Assembly (NCBI GenBank): GCA_030620095.1
Contig: JAUTXW010003840.1
Coordinates: 575,878-639,877 of the forward strand
DNA length: 64,000 nt
Direction of reading: 5' to 3'
Origin: Kuschelorhynchus macadamiae
Taxonomy: Eukaryota; Arthropoda; Insecta; Coleoptera; Curculionidae
The position numbers were made by a program, and so were the translations under genes. The notes below the pieces were generated by a model. The model searched no databases. It was not told the origin of the DNA and saw nothing but the letters and a program-made list of their open reading frames with translations. This document shows, in pieces, positions 55,965-64,000 of this stretch (positions are counted from its first letter, which is position 1; each line of letters opens with the position of its first letter).

Positions 55965-56152
55965 TACATCTCGAATAAATATTTTACTTGACCGTTGGCG
56001 GCATGTACTTTTAAAACATCCAATCGAACTTATTATAACAACTATGACAGTGGCGCAAACCGCTTCGACTTTGCTGGAGGTGCTATGTTTAGTTTACGAT
56101 TTTCCTATTACGTTGCCGTGACAACGCGTACTCGATGACGTCGAGCGCATAG

Positions 56153-56403
56153 AAGAATAATGTTAACCAGCGCCATACAACGCTCTCGGTGAGTTGCTAA
56201 CACAGTACACTACAGTACAGTACACTACACCCACGTGTCGTTCAGTTTGGGGTGGTTGTTTACTTTTATTTTCGCGGATTTCGCTGCAATCGGTTAGTTC
56301 CTTTGCAGTTTGTTGGCTGTTTTGTCTTATATTTATTTATCCGATCACGGATGTGGTTTGCATTTTGTTGGAAACTCCATTTAATAGATGAGCCTTTCCA
56401 TTA
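56153..56403. other. hAT 5' region with GTACACTACA repeats
   Basis: Contains a short array ACACAGTACACTACAGTACA-like near 56200. No gene. It is the stretch between the hAT 5' UTR and the first TTACAGATGGGACA motif. Confidence 0.3.
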
Positions 56404-56404
56404 T

Positions 56405-59400
56405 TACAGATGGGACAAATCGTACAAAAATACGAACATTAGAAACATATTATTCATAATGAGTTGAAGGGATGCCCCGCTACTAAGAACACGCGATTAG
56501 CACACGAGCTGAATTATTACACAACACTTACTTCGGAAAGAAAAACTAATTAGTTTAGAGGCAAACCATTTTTGAAACTGTTTTACAGATGGGACAGGTT
56601 TTGCGCCGTGTAACAATTTACATCACAAAATTTTAAAAATTCTGCTAAGTTAAAAACTGACTTGCAGCAATTTTTTGTAGGGCGGTTTATATGGTCAGGC
56701 AGGGCTCACTGTAGCCACAACTGTCTTATATGATAAAGAAGGAACAGAAAAAAAAATGTTAAAATTTTACAGATGGGACATTACAGACGGGACAATAACT
56801 TCCATTTATTTTTTAAAATAAATTAAAAATAAACAGAAAATTTATTACGAAGAAATTTTATTTATCAATTTTAAAGTATAAAAAATCATTAACTATTAAA
56901 AAATTATAATTTGTGTAATGAAAACTCTTCAGAGCTTACGACTTTCTTATGGAGCAGCTCGGAAGCAGTAATTCTTTTGAAATGATGGCTTGATTATGGG
57001 AGCTGGTATAGATTTGGGAGTCTGAGACCATCTCTTCATTAAAACTTCTCGGTCCAAATCGATTTCGGTTGATAGAACAAGAATTACGCTAACTTTTCCA
57101 ATTTTTTCTTTTGCACATTCGCTAAATTCTGTAGCGTTTGTTACTTTAGAACGCCTACCCTTGACTTCCATCCAGACAACTCTTTTAGCAAACCACCAAT
57201 CGCATCTACAGCTCCTTTACCATGCGATGACGCAAAAAAGTTCCATTCAACATTAGATAAGAACAAATCGTGTTCAAAATAACAAATGTTTGACATAGTA
57301 TATTTGTTCTTGAACTGACCAGTACACCCGTCCGAGAATATAATTAAACGTTTCAAATTCATTTTCGATTTACAATGAGCAACAATTTCCTTCAAGAATG
57401 TAAAAACACAATATTTGTCATGGGTCAAATCATCACTAACCAGTGCAAAAGAATCAGTCCCTTCACAAGACCATGCCACGGCTGTGAAGATCGTAACTTG
57501 ATTATGTGCCCAATGTGCGGCTTGAATTTCATCTTGAGAAATCAGCGCATAATTTTCTGCGAAATCCACTTGTAGAACAATTTCTTCATTTGTCAAATTC
57601 TGCTTACAATGTTCAAAATAAGCTTCCTGGAAAACGTTTGACGTGGCAGTGTGTCTTAAATTTTGGTAATTGAGCTTCAAGATTTGTCAGCGCCATTGAT
57701 AAAGATCCTGTTGTACTGATATTCTGAACTCGACCATCAACAGTGCGCCATTCATCAAAAGTAACTAAAATATCTTCCATTCTGTCAAAATAGGTAAGCG
57801 GGATCAGAGAGTCTTCTAAGCTAGAATCTCATTCCAAGCATTTATTTTTCATACAATGTTCATTTTGCACATCACAGGTGACCTTTTCAAGCAGATCCTT
57901 GCCTTTTGTAGGAAAATTAGGAACGGCCTTGCAAATTCCTTTAATCAGGTTGTTAAAATTTGCGTGATATCGACAAACGCAGACGTTATGTGGCATTTGA
58001 GATGATAACATAACATATTTAGGTTTCAATGTATAGAATGTGGATCGGCGCATTTTGGCCTGAGGATATTCCTTTTTAAACACTTCAAAAGCTTCCTTAA
58101 TAGTCATCATCATGTGGCGTTTCTGATAGGTTTCACGTAGCCCAGTGATCGAATTTTTAATGGGTTTACAATGTCTTTTCCCCGGCGCTTGACGACTGAC
58201 ATCATCTCTGCAGAAGAACTGAGATGCACAGGCGACTTCTTCTTCACTTATTAAGTTTCTATTGCTTCTGTCTTCTCGCTTTGAATCTTTCGGGTTATTG
58301 TTCATTGAGCCAAATGATTCTTGATATAATTGCTGTACGAGGTAGGAACGTCGTTGGGGACACTCAGGAAGCGCAGCCTTAACTTTCTTCATGGCCTTTC
58401 CCATCGTTTGACGGCACGTGTAGGGCTGCATTATTTGTTTTTTCATGTCTTCCACATTTTTTCGTTGCACGGCTTTTAGTTTCATTCTATATTTGCGTTT
58501 TCTTTCTTTTTCCTTTTCCCTTTTTTGAATTAATTTACTTTCATTTTCCTTTTTCTTAAGTTCTTGAGCTACCAAATATCTAGCAATCCTATGCCGCTCA
58601 GCATCCTGTGTTCGAATAGCCTTTTTCTTTTCAGGATCTTCATTTAATCTCTCTCTGTACCTTCTTACAGCGTTTCTCACGTTTTCTTTCTGTTTAGCTG
58701 TTCTCTCAGCCATTATTCTGAAAAAAATTCAGAAAATATTGTATAGGCGCGGACTCCGTGGGTGCTTCGAAGCTGACACTCCCTACAAAAAAAATTGTGC
58801 AGGGTGCCCACAAAATCTACTAAGAGTTATTAAGCGTGTTGTGGTATTTCAGAGTAAAATAATATTTGTCCAATAACTAAAGTGCTCAACATACTAACCG
58901 CAACGACCGAAAAAAGTGCTATACCTATTTGAATTGAAATAACAGTGTTCTTTTAATACACTGTAAAAATAATACAGTGCTTTTTATTTTATTATTTATT
59001 TATTATTATTATTTTAAATTTATTATTGAACGTGGATGAAATTTACGAGCCAAAGACGAGGTGAGTAAATCATCCGAGTTGAATAATAAGTAGGCATTAT
59101 TGCGAATTGAATACTATACTTTATCTACAACAACCTTATTAACCTTTATAAAAATATTCAAATTTAAACTATATGCGTCTTTAGTGCTGACGTCATAATT
59201 TGACAAACAAAAATAGGAATTGTAAAGTTACTCTAAACTACCACAACTATTATTTTCATATAAAATGGGTACAATTACTTACTTTTTAACACTTTTATCC
59301 ATTTAAAAACACTTCTAAAATGCTTAGATAGACACAAATCCAAAACACAACGGCGAAATGAAGTATGGAAGTATCTGTCACTAATGACACGTACTCAAAC

Positions 59401-59706
59401 TAAATTAAATAATTTGGAATGCACGTCAGGCATACTAGTTGTCAACTCTTTTCCAAGGCAATCTTGATTAAGATTGTCAACAATGGTGCATTCATGGCAG
59501 ATTCCGATTCGAGGCGAAATATATTACAGACGGGACATTTTAAAACTTAAAAGTGACAGTTTTGAGAATGCCCGGAAAGTGAAATAAAAATTACATCCAT
59601 TTTTCTGGTATTTATTTTGAGTAAAGAACTAAACAGAAAATTGTGGAAATAAGTATTTCTTTGGATTGAGCTAAAAAAATCTCTAATTTGTATTACAGAC
59701 GGAACC
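56405..59706. mobile_element. unclassified DNA transposon with TTACAGAYGGGACA subterminal motifs
   Basis: Inferred from a DDE-like pseudogene flanked by direct copies of one 14-mer: 56405-56418, 56583-56596, 56767-56780, 56781-56794 on one side; 59524-59537 and a degenerate copy at 59693-59706 on the other. Exact termini and target duplication were not found, so these limits are approximate. Confidence 0.45.
56947..58713 (-). pseudogene. DDE-transposase-like protein with basic coiled-coil N-terminus, broken
   Basis: Reading from the ATG at 58713, there is a Lys/Arg/Glu-rich, bZIP-like segment for ~100 residues (RRYRERLNEDPEKKKAIR). A Cys/His-containing middle follows (VCVCRYHANFNNLIKGIC, CDVQNEHCMKNKCLE). 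After an in-frame TGA (57829-57831) comes an RNase H-like region: VLQVDFAENYALISQDE, IIFSDGCTGQFKN and FFASSHGKGAVDAIGG. These look like the acidic strands of a DDE catalytic fold. Frameshifts lie near 57665 and 57165. I do not recognise the superfamily with confidence; Sola-like is one possibility. The gene is decayed. Confidence 0.6.
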
Positions 59707-59709
59707 AGG

Positions 59710-60190
59710 GGAATCATAAAGAAAAAAACAGGCAGGTAATAAAATTTTACCTGTACTGCCTTTAAATTTCACAAAAATTCGAAAAAGTCTCCAAACTGTA
59801 AGAAAATACCGTCACCTGTCACTGGCATTTAAAAACATACGCTTCCGTGGCCACCTAAGTTTTATCTAAATATGCAGTTTTTGTTGATTAGTTTCTTTAC
59901 CGCTTAAACATTAAAGATACATGAAATATAATATGTAATTGGTGAAAACTATTATGTAGCAATGAAAGACAATGTTCAAGGAGTTTTCTATGTAAATTAC
60001 AGGTGATATAGTCTGATCTGATTTTCACGTCATTGGTTGACATCCTGCTTGGAAAGGCTCAGATGGAAGGAACAAGATCCGAGTTTTAATCGTCATCCTG
60101 GTTTTCGGTGTACAAGTGGTTATGTAGTAGTCAAATATTACAAAAATTGTTTCACTGGCCTTGTTTACTATAGTTTCCAATAAATATTCA
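59710..60190 (+). other. probable hAT N-terminal region, heavily decayed
   Basis: Around 60000-60190 the plus strand gives scraps that could be the zinc-finger start of the hAT transposase (KYYKNCFTGLVYYSFQ-like). There are too many stops to support a frame. The earlier part shows nothing. Confidence 0.3.
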
Positions 60191-60860
60191 GTGTGGAATG
60201 AGGAAGGATTTGCAGGTATGTTAAATATATGAAGGTCTTTACATAAACATGAAGACTCGGCCGAGCATTTAAAATGCGAATTAATGCTAAAAACATTTGT
60301 AAAAAATCAAAGCACTATAGCTGACACTTACAAAATGGGAGTTAGTCTTTCGCGGCTATGATGAGAGCAGCTAGTCAATAAATAGGGGGAATTTTAAAAA
60401 GCTTTTATTAATATCGAGAAGTTCCCAAAATCTAAAAGATCATCACAAAAAAATTAAAAATGTTTTTACTGGTGACTCGAAAACTATTGAAAATGAAATT
60501 ATTGAAAGCATTTTTGATTATTTAAATGATCATGTAAAAAATGAAATAATGAAAACACAGTATTTTCTGTGCAAGTGGATGACACCACTGATATTACGCA
60601 AACCTCCCAGTGCTTCATAATTTTAAGATACGTTAATTCAGAAAGTTCAGTAGTCGGGAGATTCTTAGGATTTCATAATGTCAGCTCCGATAGAATGTCG
60701 GAGAGTTTATATTCCCTATTGGATCAAATTTTGGACCAATTTGACTATAAACATAAATTAATAAGGCAATGTTACGATGGCGCAAGTGTGATGTCTGGTC
60801 ATCTAAACGGAATTCAAAAAAAAGCGCTGCACGCTGTATTTGTCCACATTGTCTTGCTGC
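60190..60860 (+). pseudogene. hAT transposase (DUF4371/ZMYM1-like), right copy
   Basis: Broken frames encode YSVWNEEGFAG, SLHKHEDSAEHLKCELMLK and STIADTYKMGVSLSRL (60190-60360). Then 60569-60865: QVDDTTDITQTSQCFIILRYV, LLDQILDQFDYKHKLIRQCY and DGASVMSGHLNGIQKKAL. This is the central part of a ZMYM1-type hAT transposase. It retains the N-terminal region that the left copy has lost. It ends abruptly near 60855. Confidence 0.75.
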
Positions 60861-60918
60861 TATGAAGGATAAGAGAATGATTTAGTAAACAAAATTTAGG
60901 TAAGTCGTAAAAAATATT

Positions 60919-61152
60919 CTACGAATTCCTTCCACATATAAAAAAAATTATTGCGATATTTTCTTGCTTCACCACGCCACTGCTTTTTCGATGCGTTATA
61001 GTTTTCGATAAGTATTTTGTTACGCTGTGTTCTTTCAATCTTGGTTTATTTAAGTTGACAGAAACGATCTCACCCGTTTTGGAGTCCCGCTGGGATATCG
61101 GCCAAATAAAATCTTCTTTTTCAAAATGACATTTTGAAAGGATATAAAACAC
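60919..61152 (-). other. unrecognised small ORF
   Basis: A 77-codon minus-strand ORF (SQRDSKTGEIVSVNLNKPRL is its most gene-like part). The composition is protein-like rather than low-complexity, but no family is recognised and no start or splice context is convincing. It could be an exon or an element fragment. Confidence 0.2.
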
Positions 61153-62207
61153 TTATAAACGTATCAAAAACGGATTCAATACTGAAGAACCAACAACAAT
61201 GTTGCCACAGCCACAGCAATTTGATTTACAGTAATAGATTGGTTAGTAAAAAGGTAATAGATTTTCAAAAATACTAACAGATCATAGTTTGCTTAAAATG
61301 TATTTGTGCTAAAATTGAATTTTTAATGTTGTACTTATCTTTACTTACGCTAAAACACGGAACAGGTAGAGCCGACAAAGTTTTCGTGGCTTAACTTGGC
61401 TCCTAGTTACAAGTTATATGGTAAATAATACATCCATGATTTAAAACGGTAGTGTAAAACAGAGATCGGCCAAACCATAAAATTAAACAACGAGGCAATC
61501 GCGACGGTCAATAACTAGCTATATTGTAGGATCAAACAAATACTTGTGGCTACTTTTATAAATGCATCTCTAAAATATACGTAGCTTTTGGCTTTTATAT
61601 TAATAGATTTGGTCTATTAGGTATAGTCGAATGCGTTTTTATCGTGCGGGTCCAAAGGTCACCATATGAATCAAATCAGAAAACACAGTGAATACCAAAA
61701 TGTTATGTGATTCTTTTATCGAGCTATTAAATCTCGATGGGCTATTTACAAATATACAGGTAGAAAGAAAATAGTTTTTTTTAATTATATTACGCAATAT
61801 TATTAAGATAGCCACTTAATATTATTTTATATATTAAATGCCGAGGGACTAAATAAGAGAATTCGCTAAATATGTATTTGGTTAAAAATTTTTTGGTTGG
61901 CAAAAACAAAAATACACAAAATGGCAAGCGCCTTAATAAAGTCGGAAGGCGGTTCGAATCAGTAGAACAATCAGGATATGTTCTGTTTATACAGCCACTT
62001 AATGAAAGTGAGATTTTTTTATCAATCACTAAAATTATGAGCCCCGCTTGACCTAAAAATTTAACCACTTATACAGTGTGATTTATTTAAATGCGAACCA
62101 TCCCTGTGCAAAGAAAACTTGTTTTTTTTTTGTATTGTGAGCAAAAAAAAATTGTTTTGCAAAAATATTATACACTTGTTAAAAACACAAGATAATTAGT
62201 TATTACT
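61153..62207. other. no gene seen
   Basis: AT-rich DNA without recognisable coding, repeats or RNA genes. Confidence 0.5.
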
Positions 62208-62400
62208 TCCCTCGTGAGATTTTTTCAGATCTTTAGGTTTAAAGGTCCCTAGATGCTGGAAAACACGTTTTCTTAATTCCTTCTGTCTGTAGGAATGTCT
62301 GTCCGTCAGTCTGTCTCTTCGCGGAATAGCTAAAAAACTACTTATCCGATTTCTTCAAATTTCTGTTTAAAATTAAGAGCCATCCCTAAGAAAAATACAT
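62208..62400 (+). repeat. dispersed repeat, second copy of the 13.7-kb family
   Basis: Shares TTACTTCCCTCGT, the TCTGTCTGT run with TTCGCG, and AAAAAACTACTTATCCGATT in the same order as 13720-13870. Confidence 0.6.
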
Positions 62401-62406
62401 ATTTAT

Positions 62407-62413
<7 letters not shown>

Positions 62414-62469
<56 letters not shown>

Positions 62470-62483
62470 CATATATATATATA
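62414..62483. repeat. (AT)n microsatellite
   Basis: About 70 bp of AT repeats with small interruptions. The following mariner-like element is inserted at its edge. Confidence 0.9.
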
Positions 62484-64000
62484 CTGGGTGATTCACGACC
62501 CACTGTACATACTTATGTGGTGTATAGGGTATCCCTAGGGTATATCGAAATGGATATTTAAATTGATTAATTCGATCTATTACCAAGATACAGGGTGATT
62601 TTCGTATTTTGGTAAAAAATTTGTTCACCCTGCATCTCCTAAACTGCTTAATGGATTTTTTTAAAATTTTGTACACAAACACTCTTGGTATATCATAACT
62701 TTTTGACGTTTGAAAAGTAGCAAAGTTCCAGGGCCGTATCCAGCCAATTCACACAGGGGAGGGGGGTTAGTTTTGAGACACCCTGTACATCGGAATTCGG
62801 TATTTTTGAATTTTTTTCTGAACTACATTCATTTGTGAACAATAATATGCCACCATCTTGAATGGCACACTAAAGGTTATGTACGAAATTTAAATCTTTA
62901 GATATACATACCTTTTTTAGCGGTATCTGTATTAAAGCTTTTAGCTAAGTATAAAATTATTGCAATGATTATCTTAAAAAAAAATTAAACTATCTCTACT
63001 AATAAACACAGCCTTGTCGAATTAATTTTTATTTTCAGTAGCCCAAAAAAAACTAAAATCTACCCTAACACAATAACGTCTTAAAAAGTTACAAAATGTT
63101 TTCAAAATGCTATACCACTGGTGTCTCTACATTTTTGTGCATGCTTTTGTGGTTTGCAAAGAGTGGTGAATCATTTGAGGTTTGTCTAACTCGTCGCAAT
63201 AAAAAATGTATCCTATTTATTAATTGAGCCCTAGTTTGGATTCGAACTTTTTGTTTTAGATGCCCCCACAAAAGTAGTCGGCTGGATTAAAGTCTGGCGA
63301 ATTTAGCCGGGCTGCCAAGGATGTGGTCCTCCGCGTCCAATCCACCGATCAGCAAATATTGATTGAGATACCAACATCAATTCCAAAATGTGCAGGTGCC
63401 CCATCGTGTTGAAACCACATGCCTCTTAAATTTACATTTTCTAGTCAGTTCTTGCAAATTGTTTTGTAGAACGTCCAAATACACAACAGCCAGTCGTTGA
63501 GGGTAAATATGTGGTCCAATTAAATGATTATTTATTAAGCCGCACCAAACATTTACTCACTGAAAACTTTCGTTGAGAATTGGCCAATCGCAATGAATGA
63601 GGGTTTTCATCTGCCCATACATGAGAGTTTCTAGAATTAAAGACTCGTCCCTTGTAAATTGGCTTCATCAGTGAATAGTGCTCTCTAAAAATAGTTCTTC
63701 GATGATTTATTACCTACCTAGCAAATGCTAATTCAGGCGTATCGCCTTCTTCTAATCTTGTACCTCTTGTACATGGAAAGGGTATAAGTTTTCTATTTTT
63801 TATAGTTCTCCATACTCTTGTCTGCGGTATCAAGCACTGTTGAAATTCGCCTAGTGCTTGTGGTTGGATCTTCCTCACAAGGTTGAGAATATTATCTTCT
63901 TGGACCACGTTATTAGCACCACTCTTTCAACATGAAGATCGGTTGAGGGAACCACCTCTTTCACGCAATATATTAAAGGTTGCGGCAAACGTTTGGTGAT
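62484..64000 (-). mobile_element. mariner-type element, left part only, runs off the window end
   Basis: Begins CTGGGTGATTCACGACCC right after a TA (62482-62483). Further phrases ACAGGGTGATTTTCG and ACACCCTGTACA follow within 320 bp. The transposase remnant on the minus strand starts at about 63205. The other terminus lies outside the window. Confidence 0.65.
63205..64000 (-). pseudogene. mariner-type transposase, decayed
   Basis: Minus-strand pieces: a helix-turn-helix-like part (63714-63908, NILNLVRKIQPQALGEFQQC), SRNSHVWADENPHSLRL (63590-63640), and the catalytic segment MWFQHDGAPAHF followed by DRWIGRGGP and LWGH-like residues (63270-63420). The motifs are those of the DD41D-like group seen twice elsewhere in the window. 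Many stops and frameshifts are present, and the N-terminus continues beyond 64000. Confidence 0.7.

Larger units (their letters stand above)
53452..60860 (+). mobile_element. hAT (ZMYM1-like) transposon, right copy, truncated and twice invaded
   Basis: Begins CAGTGGGGGCTATTCAGGTG at 53452. Its 5' 330 bp (53452-53597 plus 55967-56152) is the inverted copy of 51019-51357 in the left hAT. It then holds a mariner (53599-55964) and an unclassified DDE element (about 56400-59710), followed by transposase sequence to about 60855. No 3' terminus or target duplication was found, so the copy is truncated. Confidence 0.7.

Noticed and set aside
51019..56152. A single large P-element with ~330-bp terminal inverted repeats
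   Set aside because: The arms end in hAT-type termini facing inward, the left arm has its own 8-bp hAT target duplication, and each arm continues outward into hAT transposase sequence.
56405..59706. CRISPR-like array from repeated 14-mers
   Set aside because: The repeats are too short and irregularly spaced, and lie in an insect genome around a transposase-like gene.
62386..62682. Tyr/Ile-rich ORF
   Set aside because: It is the translation of the AT microsatellite and the mariner terminus.

Overview
This 64-kb window is eukaryotic and very probably from an insect, with a beetle as a reasonable but unproven guess. It is AT-rich, its genes have spliceosomal introns with GT..AG borders, and it is packed with arthropod-type transposable elements: piggyBac, DD41D mariner, P-element/THAP9, hAT/ZMYM1-like, Ty3/gypsy and CR1/Jockey-type LINEs. 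It also has a short run of the insect telomere motif TTAGG. I see no prokaryotic features, no CRISPR array, and no tRNA or rRNA gene.

Only three host genes are supported, all on the minus strand. (1) An intact single-exon RNF26-like membrane E3 ligase lies at 5347-6444. (2) A complete ten-exon RanGAP1 gene spans 9655-28498. Its exon phases join without conflict into 549 codons plus stop. Its last exon was found by reading splice sites and lies 13 kb from exon 9, across an intron filled with LINEs and a mariner. (3) A small RING-finger ORF lies at 31699-32085.

The rest is mainly mobile DNA. 1-1416 is a broken piggyBac. 6.7-8.9 kb holds three copies, and 28.7-29.3 kb a fourth, of a ~565-bp non-autonomous retroelement with target-site duplications and an Inr/DPE-type start. 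RanGAP1 intron 9 (9.8-22.9 kb) holds a 226-bp direct repeat, a mariner with ~293-bp inverted repeats, and several LINE copies. Intron 5 holds a decayed member of a multi-copy gene family of unknown function. 32.9-36.7 kb is LINE sequence, including a 5'-truncated copy with an open reverse transcriptase frame. 37.3-41.4 kb is a nearly complete P/THAP9-like transposon disabled by a 16-bp duplication and one stop codon.

41.8-60.9 kb is a nest. Two hAT copies lie in divergent orientation around a P-like relic. The left hAT (41785-51357, 8-bp TSD) was split by a Ty3/gypsy element (42947-50501, 4-bp TSD), which was itself split by a piggyBac-like element (43539-46174, TSD TTAT). The right hAT (from 53452) was split by an intact, recent-looking DD41D mariner (53599-55964; an empty site is present in the left hAT) and by an element with an unclassified DDE-like pseudogene (56.4-59.7 kb) marked by repeated TTACAGAYGGGACA motifs. 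The last 1.5 kb is the end of another decayed mariner inserted in an AT microsatellite.

Product names come from reading motifs by eye. No database search was run.
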